Positions 33,500-43,470 of a stretch of 64,000 nt of DNA are shown piece by piece (positions within the stretch are counted from its first letter, which is position 1; each line of letters begins with the position of its first letter). The translations under genes were made by a program, and so were the position numbers. Below the pieces are notes generated by a model. The model had not been told where the DNA came from. It was given only the letters and a program-made list of their open reading frames with translations, and ran no database searches. Origin of the DNA: Qipengyuania qiaonensis (GTDB taxonomy: Bacteria; Pseudomonadota; Alphaproteobacteria; Sphingomonadales; Sphingomonadaceae); NCBI RefSeq assembly GCF_019711515.1, contig NZ_JAIGNO010000008.1:62001-126000 (forward strand), written 5' to 3'.

Positions 33500-36301
33500 A
33501 TGGCAATTCGCAGCAAGCTTTCTGCAACCGTCAGCCTGTCGGCATGCGCGGTGGTGCTCGGCAGTATAGCAGTGCCGGCTTTTGGGCAGGACGTCGACGA
33601 AACCGCTGAGACTCAGCCGACCGAAGAGGCGGGCGAGAGCTCTGACGATGTCATCATCGTTTCCGGTTTTCGTGAATCGCTGGCAAGCTCGGTTGCCGAA
33701 AAACGCCGTAGCGACCTGATCCTGGAATCGGTGACGGCCGAAGACATCGGCAAGCTGCCCGACGATTCGATCGGTGAATCGATCGCGCGTCTGCCTGGTG
33801 TAACCTCGCAGCGTCTGAACGGTCGCGCCAACGCCATCGCGATCCGCGGCCTCGGCCCGGATTTCTCGCAGACGCTGCTCAATGGACGCGAGCAAACCTC
33901 GACCGGCGACAATCGGGCGGTGGAATTCGACCAGTACCCGTCCGAGGTCGTCAATCAGGTGGTGGTATACAAGACGCCTTCTGCCAGCCTTGTGGGCCAG
34001 GGACTGGTCGGCACGATCGACGTGCGCACGATCCGGCCGCTCGAAACATCCGAGCGGGTCATCGCGATCGGTGCGAAGGGGTCCTATGCGGATCTGGGTG
34101 CGCTCAACGCCGGGTCGAAAGAGTTCGGCTATCGCGTCAATGCGACCTATGTCGACCAATTCGCTGACAACACGCTGGGCGTTGCGCTGGCGGCCGCCTA
34201 TACCGACGAACCCTACCAGCTGCAGGAATTCAACGCTTGGGGCTATGCGGGCGACGGAACCGCGGGTAACCCATTCGTGATCGGCGGCAGCAAGAGCTTC
34301 GTCACCTCGACCCAGCTCAAGCGCTTCGGCGTCAACGGCACGGTTCAATGGGAAGCCTCGCCGACCTTTATGGTAACGGTCGACGGTTTTTATTCGAACT
34401 TCAATGACGACCAGTCGAAGCGCGGCATCGAGCTTCCCCTGGCCTTCGGCGGTGGGTTCGATGTCGATCCATACGATCCCGCGACCGGGACTACGACCAG
34501 CACAGCCTTCGGGGAGTTTGCAAACAGCGGAACCTTTACCGACGTCCGGGGTGTTGTCCGCAACGATATCTTCCAGCGCAAAGCCGATCTCTACTCGGGC
34601 GGCATCAATCTCGATTACGAGGGCGACGATGGCTGGAGCGCGTTCTTCGACTTCGGTTATTCGCGTACCGACCGCAACGAGCTGAGCATCGAGAGCTATT
34701 CGGGCACTGGCTACAATGGCGACGGTTTCGATCCTCAGGGGGATGGCACCAGCTTGTCCGACACGATCGACTTCATTTCGGACAGCAATGGAACGAGCTT
34801 CAATCCGACGCTCGACTACAGCGATCCGAACCTGATCGTGCTGACCGACCCTCTCGGCTGGGGCGGAAGCCGGATTCAGGCCGGCTACTACAACAACCGC
34901 ATCATCAAAGACGAGCTGTTCCAGTATCGTCTCGGCGTGGCCAAGGAGATCGAAGGCTTCTTCTCGGCGATCCGTTTCGGACTGAATTATACCGATCGCG
35001 CCAAAGGCCTGACGCCGGACGAATTCTTCGTGTCGCTTCCCGATGGTGCGACCGAGGCGCCGATTCCGCAAAGCGCGCTGCTGCGGAGTACCAATCTGGA
35101 TTATCTCGGATTGGGACCTGTCGTCAGCTATGATGCCCGCGACTTGATCGCCGACGGCACTCTGATCCTTGACCCGAACACGTCGAACGACATTCCGGCC
35201 AAGGCCTACCAGATTTCGGAAAAGCTCATGGCCGCCTATCTCCAGGTGGATATCGAGCAGGAGCTCGGCGCAGGGGTGCTGACCGGTAATCTCGGCGTGC
35301 AGGCCATCAACACCGAGCAGAACTCTACCGGTCTCGCCTTCATCGATCTTGATAATGACGGTACCCAGGATCGTGTCGACCTGTCGCTCGGCGACAATTT
35401 CTGGGACGTGCTGCCGAGCATGAACCTTTCGCTACGCTTCGACAGCGGGTGGGTCTTCCGCTTCGCCGCCAGCCGCCAGATACAGCGCCCACAGCTGGAC
35501 GACCTGCGCGTTGCGATCAGCTACGGCATCAACAACAACGAGGCCGAAAGCCCGACCGGCCTTGCGCCCTTCATCAGCGGCAGCGGCGGCAATCCGCTGT
35601 TGCGTCCCTATCGGGCGAACGCCGTCGATTTCAATGTTGAGAAATACTTCGCGGGCGGTGCGGGCGTGGTCGCGCTCCAGGCTTTCTACAAGGACATCGT
35701 CAGCTATATCGACGGCTCGCGGACGATATTCGACTATAGCGCTTTCCCGGTCCCGGCGGGCCAGACGCCTGCCACGCCGATCGGTTTCCTGGATACCGAG
35801 ATCAACACCGGTGGCGGCGATTTCTACGGCGCGGAACTGTCGGCAACTATCCCGTTCGACATCTTTACCGGCGCCTTGAACGGCTTCGGCGCTACGGGCG
35901 GCGTCGGCTATACGAAGACCAAGATCGAGAACGCTCAAGGTGATGTCGACCAGATCCCCGGCTATTCGGAATGGGTCGCCAACGGCACGCTGTATTACGA
36001 CCTGAACGGGTTCAGCGCACGCGGCAGCGTTCGGTATCGCTCGGAGTTTCTTGCCGACTTCACCGGCTTCGGCGGTTCGGCGACACGTCGTCTGGCCCGG
36101 GCGGAGACCATCGTCGACGCGCAGATCGGCTACGAATTCCAGTCGGGCAGCGCGCTTGAAGGTCTGTCGCTCTACATACAGGGGCAAAACCTGACCAACG
36201 CGCCGTTCGTTTCGCAATTCGATGTACCGGTACCCGAAGCGGTGATCGACAACCAGAGATACGGTCGCCGTTTCCTCGCCGGGTTCACCTACAAGTTCTG
36301 A
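33500..36301 (+). CDS. TonB-dependent receptor, probably maltodextrin (MalA-like)
   Basis: ATG 33500 opens a signal peptide (MAIRSKLSATVSLSACAVVL, cleavage after AFG or AFGQ near residue 30). The mature protein has a likely TonB box in DDVIIVSGF and a plug domain with LPDDSIGESIARLPGV and NAIAIRGLGPDFSQTLLNG. A barrel of some 750 residues follows, ending FTYKF with the terminal Phe. At 933 residues it belongs to the large sugar-transporting class found in Caulobacter and sphingomonads. It faces a LacI gene and is followed by a halogenase, two GH13 genes and a GH97 gene, the same kind of neighbourhood as the Caulobacter maltodextrin receptor. Maltodextrin as the ligand is therefore likely but inferred. 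Confidence 0.9.
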   Translation: MAIRSKLSATVSLSACAVVLGSIAVPAFGQDVDETAETQPTEEAGESSDDVIIVSGFRESLASSVAEKRRSDLILESVTAEDIGKLPDDSIGESIARLPGVTSQRLNGRANAIAIRGLGPDFSQTLLNGREQTSTGDNRAVEFDQYPSEVVNQVVVYKTPSASLVGQGLVGTIDVRTIRPLETSERVIAIGAKGSYADLGALNAGSKEFGYRVNATYVDQFADNTLGVALAAAYTDEPYQLQEFNAWGYAGDGTAGNPFVIGGSKSFVTSTQLKRFGVNGTVQWEASPTFMVTVDGFYSNFNDDQSKRGIELPLAFGGGFDVDPYDPATGTTTSTAFGEFANSGTFTDVRGVVRNDIFQRKADLYSGGINLDYEGDDGWSAFFDFGYSRTDRNELSIESYSGTGYNGDGFDPQGDGTSLSDTIDFISDSNGTSFNPTLDYSDPNLIVLTDPLGWGGSRIQAGYYNNRIIKDELFQYRLGVAKEIEGFFSAIRFGLNYTDRAKGLTPDEFFVSLPDGATEAPIPQSALLRSTNLDYLGLGPVVSYDARDLIADGTLILDPNTSNDIPAKAYQISEKLMAAYLQVDIEQELGAGVLTGNLGVQAINTEQNSTGLAFIDLDNDGTQDRVDLSLGDNFWDVLPSMNLSLRFDSGWVFRFAASRQIQRPQLDDLRVAISYGINNNEAESPTGLAPFISGSGGNPLLRPYRANAVDFNVEKYFAGGAGVVALQAFYKDIVSYIDGSRTIFDYSAFPVPAGQTPATPIGFLDTEINTGGGDFYGAELSATIPFDIFTGALNGFGATGGVGYTKTKIENAQGDVDQIPGYSEWVANGTLYYDLNGFSARGSVRYRSEFLADFTGFGGSATRRLARAETIVDAQIGYEFQSGSALEGLSLYIQGQNLTNAPFVSQFDVPVPEAVIDNQRYGRRFLAGFTYKF

Positions 36302-36309
36302 CCGCTAAG

Positions 36310-36349
36310 GGTGGGCGGAGAGATGCAAATGCGCCTCTCTCCGCCCACC
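36310..36349 (+). terminator. Strong hairpin after the TonB receptor gene
   Basis: GGTGGGCGGAGAG (36310-36322) pairs perfectly with CTCTCCGCCCACC (36337-36349), nine bases after the receptor stop. No T-run follows, so it may stabilise the receptor mRNA 3' end or reduce read-through into the halogenase gene rather than fully terminate. Confidence 0.5.
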
Positions 36350-36405
36350 GAGCGGTTCGTCGCGCTTGCAGCCGATGCTGGACGTGGCGATGAGGGAAAG
36401 TCTTT

Positions 36406-37923
36406 GTGACCCAACGCACTCCCCCTCGATTCGTGATTGCCGGCGGCGGCACCGCCGGCTGGATGGCAGCGGCCACACTGGCGCGTTTCGTCCCGCGGGG
36501 AACGGACATCGCGCTGGTCGAGAGCGACAGCATAGGCACCGTCGGGGTCGGCGAAGCCACCATCCCGCAACTCCATCTGCTGCATCGCGCTCTCGGCGTG
36601 AACGAAGCGGAGTTCGTGCAGGCGACCAAGGCGAGCTTCAAGCTCGGCATCGAATTCGACGGCTGGTCGCGCGCAGGCGAACGCTACATGCACGCCTTCG
36701 GCCCGGTGGGGCGCGCCTCAGGCCTGCTGTCGTTCCACCATTACTGGCTACGTGCGAAAGGCCTCGGTCTCGCCAAGCCGGTGGGCAGCTATTCGCTCAA
36801 CGAGCAGGCGGCGCGAAAATTGCGCATGCAGCGCGGGCGACGCGCAGCGCGCATGCACGAGATGCCCTACGCCTACCATTTCGACGCCGGGCTCTACGCC
36901 GCCTTCCTGCGCCGCTATGCCGAGGCCCGCGGGGTGGTCCGCCACGAAGGTCTGATCGAGCACGTCGAACAGGACGGCCAAAGCGGCGCGATCACCGTTC
37001 TGCGGCTCGACGGCGACCGCACGGTCGAGGGTGACTTCTTCATCGACTGCACTGGCTTTCGCGGGCTGCTTATCGACCAGGCGCTCGGCACCGGTTACGA
37101 GGACTGGACCGACTGGCTGCGTTGCGACCGCGCGCTGGCGGTACCCTGCGCGAACGGCGGCGATTTCACGCCCTATACGCGGTCGATCGCACGCAAGGCG
37201 GGTTGGCAATGGCGCATTCCGCTGCAGCACCGGATCGGCAACGGCCTAGTCTATTCCAGCGCACATATGAGTGACGAGGAAGCCGCCGATATGCTGCTGG
37301 GCAATCTCGACGGCGAACCACTGGGCGAGCCGCGCGCGATCCCCTTTACCACCGGCAAGCGCCGCAGGATGTGGGTCGGCAACTGTCTCGCGCTCGGCCT
37401 CGCGGCGGGATTCATGGAACCGCTCGAATCAACCAGCATCCATCTGATCCAGAGTAGCATCAGCCGGTTCCTGAGCGTGCTACCATCGGGCGCTCCCGAC
37501 CCGGCCGCGATCGACTGGTTTAACGCGCAAAGCGATTTCGAATGGAGGCGCATCCGCGATTTCCTCGTGCTCCACTACACCGCCAATGCACGCGAAGGCG
37601 AACCCTTCTGGGACGCAGTGCGCGCCATGGACTTGCCCGACACGCTCTCCGCCAAGATAGACCAGTGGCAAGGCACAGGCTTCATCCATCGCGAGCACGA
37701 GGAACTGTTCACCGAAGTAGGCTGGTTTCAGGTGCTGGCCGGGCAGGGCGTCGAGGCCCGCCGCTACAATCCGCTGGCCGATGCATTGTCAGAAGGCGAT
37801 CTGCGCAAGCTGCTCCACGATACCGAAACCGCACTGGTCGAAGAGGTCGGACACATGCCCCGCCATCTCGATTTCGTGCAGCACCTCGTTAATTCGCTCC
37901 AGTCACAGGAAGTACTCGCATGA
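36406..37923 (+). CDS. Flavin-dependent tryptophan-halogenase-family protein
   Basis: The GTG at 36406 leads directly into the FAD loop VIAGGGTAGWMAAATLA. The 505-residue protein has the halogenase hallmarks: Lys79 in SFKLGIEFDGW, at the catalytic lysine position of PrnA; the WxWxIP motif as WQWRIP at 267-272; and Glu341 in EPLESTSIHL, matching the second active-site residue. Such enzymes chlorinate or brominate an aromatic substrate with FADH2, chloride or bromide and O2. No flavin reductase is encoded nearby. Halogenase-like genes are a recurring neighbour of TonB sugar receptors in this bacterial group, where their substrate is not known. The stop overlaps the GH13 start by four bases. Confidence 0.85.
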   Translation: MTQRTPPRFVIAGGGTAGWMAAATLARFVPRGTDIALVESDSIGTVGVGEATIPQLHLLHRALGVNEAEFVQATKASFKLGIEFDGWSRAGERYMHAFGPVGRASGLLSFHHYWLRAKGLGLAKPVGSYSLNEQAARKLRMQRGRRAARMHEMPYAYHFDAGLYAAFLRRYAEARGVVRHEGLIEHVEQDGQSGAITVLRLDGDRTVEGDFFIDCTGFRGLLIDQALGTGYEDWTDWLRCDRALAVPCANGGDFTPYTRSIARKAGWQWRIPLQHRIGNGLVYSSAHMSDEEAADMLLGNLDGEPLGEPRAIPFTTGKRRRMWVGNCLALGLAAGFMEPLESTSIHLIQSSISRFLSVLPSGAPDPAAIDWFNAQSDFEWRRIRDFLVLHYTANAREGEPFWDAVRAMDLPDTLSAKIDQWQGTGFIHREHEELFTEVGWFQVLAGQGVEARRYNPLADALSEGDLRKLLHDTETALVEEVGHMPRHLDFVQHLVNSLQSQEVLA

Positions 37924-39749
37924 TCCGTTTCGCCCTGCCGCTGCTCGCGCTCGTCCTTCCCGCATGCGTCCATGCGCAGGCCGCGCCGGAGCCCGCCGAA
38001 AGGAGCTTCCGTGAGCGCGCGCCGTCCGACGAGATCGTCTATTTCGTGCTCCCCGACCGGTTCGAGAATGGCGATCCGTCGAACGACACGGGCGACTTCA
38101 CCGGCGACCGCCTCGCCACGGGCTACGATCCGACAGCCAAGGGCTTCTTCCATGGTGGTGACCTGAAGGGCTTGACCCAGCGTCTGGACTATCTCGAACG
38201 GCTCGGCGTCACGGCCATCTGGTTCGCGCCGATCTTCCAGAACAAACCCGTGCAAGGCCCGGCGGGCGACGAAAGCGCGGGCTATCACGGATACTGGGTG
38301 ACCGACTTCACCCGGCCTGACGGGCATTTCGGCACGCGTGAGGAGTTCAAGGCGTTCGTCGATGCCGCGCATGGCAGGGGGATGAAGGTCTATATGGACA
38401 TCATCACCAACCATACGGCCGACGTCATCAGTTACGCCGACGGCGATGCCACCAACTTCGAATATCGCAGCAAGGGCGATTATCCCTATTCAACCCGCGG
38501 CGGGCCCGAAGGTGCGCCGATCAATCCCGGTTTCATGGGGGATGAGGACTCTAGCGAGGAAAACTTCGCGAAGCTGGTCGATCCGAACTACGCATACACG
38601 CCCGAAGTGCCGGTCGCGGAACGGGAAGTTAAAATTCCCGCCTGGCTCAACGATCCGATCTTTTACCACAATCGCGGCAACAGCAGTTTTACGGGCGAGG
38701 ATAGCAGGTTCGGCGATTTTGCGGGACTGGACGATCTGTTTACCGAACATCCGCGCGTGCGCGCCGGGATGATCGAGATCTTTTCGAACTGGGTGCGCGA
38801 TTTCGGCGTCGATGGCTTTCGCATCGATACTGCGCGGCACGTCGATCCGGGTTTCTGGCAGACCTTCGTCCCGGCCCTTGAACGGGTGGCCACGGAGAAC
38901 GGTATCCCGAACTTCCACATGTTCGGCGAGGTCTACAAGGAAGCTCCCGAGAGCGGATACATAGCGGAGTATACCCGCCGCGACAGGCTGCCCGCTGTGC
39001 TGGACTTCGCTTTTCAGGCAGCGATGCGCGACGTGCTCGGCCGGGGAAAGGGTACGGTGGTGCTGGCGCATATGTTCGATGGCGACGTGCTTTATGAAGG
39101 CGGCGAGGAAACTGCGCTCGGTCTGCCGACCTTCCTCGGCAATCACGACATGGGCCGCTTCTCCACGCTGATCAAAGCGGACATGCCCGATATCTCCCAA
39201 GAGGAACTGCTCCAGCGCGTCATGCTGGGCCACGCCATGATGTTCAGCCTGCGCGGTTCGCCGGTGATCTATTACGGTGACGAACAGGGCTTCGTCGGCG
39301 ACGGCAACGATCAGTCGGCGCGCGAAGACATGTTTCCTTCCCAAACCGCCGTCTACAACGACAACGACCTGATTGGCACCGATGCCACTACGGCGCAGAG
39401 CAATTTCGACGAGCAGCATCCGCTTTTCAAGCTGATCTCGGAATTTTCGGCCATCCGCAAAGCACACCCGGCTTTGATGCGTGGCAGGCAGCTGGTCCGT
39501 CAGTACGAACAGGAGCCCGGCATCTTTGCCGTCAGCCGGTTCGATCCCGACACGGGAACGGAATATCTTGCCGCTTTCAACACCACCGGGGCTGAGCGCA
39601 GCGCGAATATTGCCGTGGGTTACGCGGCGCGCAGCTTCGAGCAGCTAACCGGCGATTGTCCGGGCGCCGTGACAGCACCCGGAAGTGCTGCATTTACCTT
39701 GCCAGCGTTCGGTTGGGCGCTTTGCCGCGTGACGGAGACAGCCGAATGA
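37920..39749 (+). CDS. Secreted GH13 enzyme (cyclomaltodextrinase/neopullulanase-like)
   Basis: The 609-residue protein begins with a signal peptide, MIRFALPLLALVLPACVHA. The LPAC could be a lipobox with an unusual Pro, or cleavage may fall after HAQA. The GH13 catalytic residues are Asp303 (DGFRIDTARH), Glu337 (MFGEVYKE) and Asp410 (LGNHDMGRF), and region I is DIITNHTAD. A C-terminal beta domain (about 520-609) follows. It cleaves alpha-1,4-glucans outside the cytoplasm. Start and stop both overlap their neighbours by four bases (ATGA), so the halogenase, this enzyme and the next are translated as one unit. Confidence 0.88.
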   Translation: MIRFALPLLALVLPACVHAQAAPEPAERSFRERAPSDEIVYFVLPDRFENGDPSNDTGDFTGDRLATGYDPTAKGFFHGGDLKGLTQRLDYLERLGVTAIWFAPIFQNKPVQGPAGDESAGYHGYWVTDFTRPDGHFGTREEFKAFVDAAHGRGMKVYMDIITNHTADVISYADGDATNFEYRSKGDYPYSTRGGPEGAPINPGFMGDEDSSEENFAKLVDPNYAYTPEVPVAEREVKIPAWLNDPIFYHNRGNSSFTGEDSRFGDFAGLDDLFTEHPRVRAGMIEIFSNWVRDFGVDGFRIDTARHVDPGFWQTFVPALERVATENGIPNFHMFGEVYKEAPESGYIAEYTRRDRLPAVLDFAFQAAMRDVLGRGKGTVVLAHMFDGDVLYEGGEETALGLPTFLGNHDMGRFSTLIKADMPDISQEELLQRVMLGHAMMFSLRGSPVIYYGDEQGFVGDGNDQSAREDMFPSQTAVYNDNDLIGTDATTAQSNFDEQHPLFKLISEFSAIRKAHPALMRGRQLVRQYEQEPGIFAVSRFDPDTGTEYLAAFNTTGAERSANIAVGYAARSFEQLTGDCPGAVTAPGSAAFTLPAFGWALCRVTETAE

Positions 39750-41365
39750 ACCGCGCCGCCACCTTCGAAAACGTCAGCTCGGAGTTGTCTGCCATGCCCT
39801 GGTGGAAGGGTGCAACGATCTACCAGATCTATCCGCGCAGCTTTCAGGATTCCAACGGCGACGGCATCGGCGATCTTCCCGGCATAACGCAGCGTCTGCC
39901 GTATGTGGCCAGCCTCGGGGTCGATGCGGTCTGGATATCACCCTTCTTCAAATCGCCGATGAAGGATTTTGGATACGACGTTGCCGATTATTGCGATGTC
40001 GATCCGATTTTCGGCACGATCGCCGATTTCGATACACTCGTGGCCCGTGCGCACGAGCTCGGGCTTAAACTCCTTATCGACCAGGTCTATTCGCACACCT
40101 CGGACGAACATCCCTGGTTTGCCGAGAGCCGCTCGAGCAAAAGCAATCCGAAGAGCGACTGGTATGTCTGGGCCGACGCCAAGCCCGACGGGTCGCCGCC
40201 ATCGAACTGGCAATCGGTGTTCGGGGGGCCGGCATGGACGTGGGATGCCCGGCGCGGTCAGTACTATCTGCACAATTTCCTCAGTTCCCAGCCGCAGATC
40301 AATATGCACAACCCGGCCGTGCAGGACGCGATCCTGGGCGTTATGCGGTTCTGGCTGGATCGCGGGGTGGACGGCTTCCGTATCGATGCGCTTAACTTCG
40401 CGATGCACGATCCCGAATTGCGCGACAATCCGCCTGCACCGGCGACCGACAGGCCGCGCACCCGGCCGTTCGATTTCCAGCTCAAGAAATACAATATGTC
40501 GCATCCCGACATACCGGCATTCATCACCCGGATCCGGGCATTGACGGAAGAATATGACGGCATCTTCACGGTCGCGGAGGTCGGTGGCGACGAAGCGGAA
40601 GCGGAGATGAAGGCATTCACGACCGGGGAAAGCCATCTCAACTCCGCCTATGGCTTCAATTTCCTCTATGCCGAGAAGCTGACGCCGGGCCTGGTCTGCG
40701 CCGCACTGGCCGAGTGGCCCGATGCGCCGGATGTGGGCTGGCCGAGCTGGGCCTTCGAGAATCACGATGCGCCGCGTGCAGCAAGCCGCTGGTGGCCGGA
40801 AGAACACCGCGATGCCGCATTGCGCATGAAGATTCTTCTGCTCTCCTCCCTGCGGGGAAACATCATCCTCTATCAGGGTGAAGAATTGGGGCTGGGCCAG
40901 GTCGATATTCCGTTCGACCAGCTTCACGATCCCGAGGCCATCGCCAACTGGCCGCTGACCCTGTCGCGCGACGGCGCCCGTACGCCAATGCCATGGAATT
41001 CGAATGCGGCGGATGGCGGTTTCGGTTCGCTATCGCCCTGGCTGCCGATGGGTGAGGATAATCTGGCCCGTGCCGCCGATATCCAGGAGCTTGACGAGCA
41101 TTCGCTCTTCAACGCAACCCGGCTGGCGATTGCGCTCCGCAACGCACATGCGGCGCTGCGCTACGGCAAGGTCGTCGATTGCCATGTGGAAGGCGACCTT
41201 CTGGAATTCCGGCGCGAGGCTGCCGGGCAGACCATCGGATGCCGCTTCAACCTGGGAGCCGGCACTATCGCACTGAAACCGGCAAACGGGAACATTCTAC
41301 ACGCCGAAAACGGCGCATCGGCAGATGCCCTTCCCCCCTTCGGCACGTTGATCTGGGAGATTTAA
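39746..41365 (+). CDS. GH13 alpha-glucosidase (oligo-1,6-glucosidase-like)
   Basis: ATG 39746 overlaps the preceding stop (ATGA). The 539 residues lack a signal peptide, so the enzyme is cytoplasmic. It opens with WWKGATIYQIYPRSFQDSNG and GDGIGDLPGI, typical of the GH13 subfamilies containing alpha-glucosidases and oligo-1,6-glucosidases. Catalytic residues are Asp214 (DGFRIDALNF), Glu278 (TVAEVGGDE) and Asp341 (FENHDAPR). The first loop resembles GH13_23 alpha-glucosidases of marine bacteria. It would release glucose from short maltooligosaccharides taken up by the MFS transporter. A two-base gap separates it from the GH97 gene. Confidence 0.92.
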   Translation: MNRAATFENVSSELSAMPWWKGATIYQIYPRSFQDSNGDGIGDLPGITQRLPYVASLGVDAVWISPFFKSPMKDFGYDVADYCDVDPIFGTIADFDTLVARAHELGLKLLIDQVYSHTSDEHPWFAESRSSKSNPKSDWYVWADAKPDGSPPSNWQSVFGGPAWTWDARRGQYYLHNFLSSQPQINMHNPAVQDAILGVMRFWLDRGVDGFRIDALNFAMHDPELRDNPPAPATDRPRTRPFDFQLKKYNMSHPDIPAFITRIRALTEEYDGIFTVAEVGGDEAEAEMKAFTTGESHLNSAYGFNFLYAEKLTPGLVCAALAEWPDAPDVGWPSWAFENHDAPRAASRWWPEEHRDAALRMKILLLSSLRGNIILYQGEELGLGQVDIPFDQLHDPEAIANWPLTLSRDGARTPMPWNSNAADGGFGSLSPWLPMGEDNLARAADIQELDEHSLFNATRLAIALRNAHAALRYGKVVDCHVEGDLLEFRREAAGQTIGCRFNLGAGTIALKPANGNILHAENGASADALPPFGTLIWEI

Positions 41366-41367
41366 CG

Positions 41368-43404
41368 ATGAACCGCCTGATCGCGCTCGCCTGCGCACTA
41401 TGCGTGCCTGCAGCCGCCGCCAATGCCGGGACCGTGACCTCTCCCAATGGCCGGATAGTCGCCACGCTCGACGCCGACGCGGAAGGTGTTCCCTATTACG
41501 AGATCACCCGCGACGGTGAGGCGCTGATCGCCAAATCCAATCTCGGTTTCAATTTTACCGATGCGGATCCGATGCGCCGCAATTTCGAAGTCGCAGGCGA
41601 AACGAAGAATAGCGTAAAAACGCGCTGGGAACAGCCCTGGGGCGAGCGTCAATGGGTCGATGACCATCACAGCGAACTGGCACTGACGTTCCGCCAGCGC
41701 GACGAGAAAGCGCGGCAGGTAACGGTGCGGATGCGCGTATTCGACGATGGCGTCGGGTTCCGCTACGAACTTCCCGAAAGTGCCGCCCAGCCCGAATACC
41801 GCATCGCCGAGGAACTGACCGAGTTCAACATCGCGGAAGATGGCACGGCATGGTCGATCCCCGCGGGGGACTGGAACCGCTACGAATATCTCTATTCCAA
41901 AACCCCGATAAGCGCGCTTTCCACCGTCCACACTCCGGTGACGATGAAGCTAGATGGCGGCACCTATCTGGCCTTTCATGAAGCGGCGCTGGTGGATTAT
42001 TCGGGCATGTGGCTCAAGCGGATGGACGGGACGCGCCTGCGCGCACTGCTGGCCCCTTCGAGCCGCGGCGCAAAGGTCGTTCGCAAAGGCGCCGTCGTAA
42101 CACCCTGGCGTACCATACGAATTGGCGAGACACCGGCCACTCTGGTCGAAAGCGATATCGATCTCAATCTCAACGAACCGAACAAGCTTGGCGACGTTTC
42201 CTGGTTCGAGCCGGCAAAATACATCGGTATCTGGTGGGGCATGATCCGCGGCGACTGGAGCTGGGCACAAGGTCCCGATCATGGCGCCACGACCGAACGA
42301 ACCAAGCAGGTTATCGACTTTGCCGCCGAGCATGGTTTCCGCGGTGTGCTGGTCGAGGGCTGGAACGTCGGCTGGGACGGTAACTGGTTCGGCAATGGGC
42401 GCGACTACAGCTTTACCCAGTCCTATCCGGATTTCGACCTGAAAGAAGTCACCGATTACGCGCGCGGCAAGGGCGTCCACCTGATCGGTCACCACGAAAC
42501 CGGCGGCAATATTCAGGTTTACGAAGCGCAACTGGCCGATGCCATGAAACTGTACGGCGAACTGGGCGTCGATGTAGTCAAGACCGGTTACGTCGCCGAT
42601 GCTGGCGGGATCATCTCCTGCAATGCCGACATTGCCGACCCGTGCGGCGAGGAAATTTTCGAGTGGCACGATGGTCAGCGTCAGGTGCAGCACCACCTAA
42701 AGGTCGTGCAGGAAGCGGCGAAGAACAAAGTCGCGGTGAATCCGCACGAACCGATCAAGGATACGGGTCTCCGCCGCACCTATCCCAACTGGGTCGCGCG
42801 TGAGGGCGCACGCGGACAGGAATACAATGCCTGGAGCAAATACGGCAACGGACCGGATCACGAACCGACGCTGGTCTACACCCGCATGCTGTCGGGGCCG
42901 ATGGATTTCACCCCGGGCGTTCTCGGACTGGTCGGCGGCGATGGTGTACCCATGTCCTCGACGCTGGCGAAACAGCTTGGTCTGTATCTCGCGATCTACT
43001 CGCCGATCCAGATGGCCGCAGACTTCCCGGAAAGCCTTGCGGAACATCCCAAGGAGCTCGAATTCATCAAGCAGGTTCCCGCGGACTGGGCCGAAAGCCA
43101 CCTGATTGCAGGCGAGATCGGCGATTATGCCATATTCGCCCGCAAGGACCGGAACAGCGCGGACTGGTATGTCGGCGGCGTCAACGATGCCACCGAGCGC
43201 ACCGTAACGCTGACGTTCGATTTCCTCGAGCCGGGCAAGACCTACACCGCCACTGTCTGGAAGGATGGCCCGGACGCGAACTACGAGACCGAGGCGCGGC
43301 ATCAGATTGCTTATGACACACTGACCGTGAAGCAGGGCGATACGTTTACCGTCCGGCTGGCTCCTGCAGGCGGTCTGGCGGTGCGGATGACACCGCGCAA
43401 TTGA
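41368..43404 (+). CDS. GH97 alpha-glucosidase (SusB-like), secreted
   Basis: ATG 41368 begins a signal peptide (MNRLIALACALCVPAAAANA, cleavage near residue 21). The 678-residue protein has the GH97 layout: an N-terminal beta-sandwich with RWEQPWGERQWV, a barrel with GVDVVKTGYVAD, and a C-terminal beta domain. The segments VNPHEPIKDTGLRRTYPN (Glu461) and REGARGQEYNAW (Glu479, Glu485) match the carboxylate-bearing stretches of the SusB-type inverting enzymes. It hydrolyses maltooligosaccharides to glucose in the periplasm, feeding the MFS transporter. It is last in the plus-strand arm of the locus. Confidence 0.9.
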   Translation: MNRLIALACALCVPAAAANAGTVTSPNGRIVATLDADAEGVPYYEITRDGEALIAKSNLGFNFTDADPMRRNFEVAGETKNSVKTRWEQPWGERQWVDDHHSELALTFRQRDEKARQVTVRMRVFDDGVGFRYELPESAAQPEYRIAEELTEFNIAEDGTAWSIPAGDWNRYEYLYSKTPISALSTVHTPVTMKLDGGTYLAFHEAALVDYSGMWLKRMDGTRLRALLAPSSRGAKVVRKGAVVTPWRTIRIGETPATLVESDIDLNLNEPNKLGDVSWFEPAKYIGIWWGMIRGDWSWAQGPDHGATTERTKQVIDFAAEHGFRGVLVEGWNVGWDGNWFGNGRDYSFTQSYPDFDLKEVTDYARGKGVHLIGHHETGGNIQVYEAQLADAMKLYGELGVDVVKTGYVADAGGIISCNADIADPCGEEIFEWHDGQRQVQHHLKVVQEAAKNKVAVNPHEPIKDTGLRRTYPNWVAREGARGQEYNAWSKYGNGPDHEPTLVYTRMLSGPMDFTPGVLGLVGGDGVPMSSTLAKQLGLYLAIYSPIQMAADFPESLAEHPKELEFIKQVPADWAESHLIAGEIGDYAIFARKDRNSADWYVGGVNDATERTVTLTFDFLEPGKTYTATVWKDGPDANYETEARHQIAYDTLTVKQGDTFTVRLAPAGGLAVRMTPRN

Positions 43405-43421
43405 TCGAACGGCCGTTGATG

Positions 43422-43470
43422 AATGCCGTAGCTGTATCGACCGGTGAAACGATCAATCCGCTACGGTATT
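43422..43470. terminator. Hairpin between convergent GH97 and moaA genes
   Basis: AATGCCGTAGC (43422-43432) and GCTACGGTATT (43460-43470) can form an 11-bp stem with one G-T pair and a 27-base loop. It fills the 66-base gap between two convergent genes and could serve both. There is no strong T-run, so confidence is low. Confidence 0.3.

Noticed and set aside
33455-35071. Long minus-strand ORF opposite the TonB receptor gene
   Set aside because: It is a high-GC shadow of the receptor: no domain, Arg/His/Gly-rich composition, no ribosome site.
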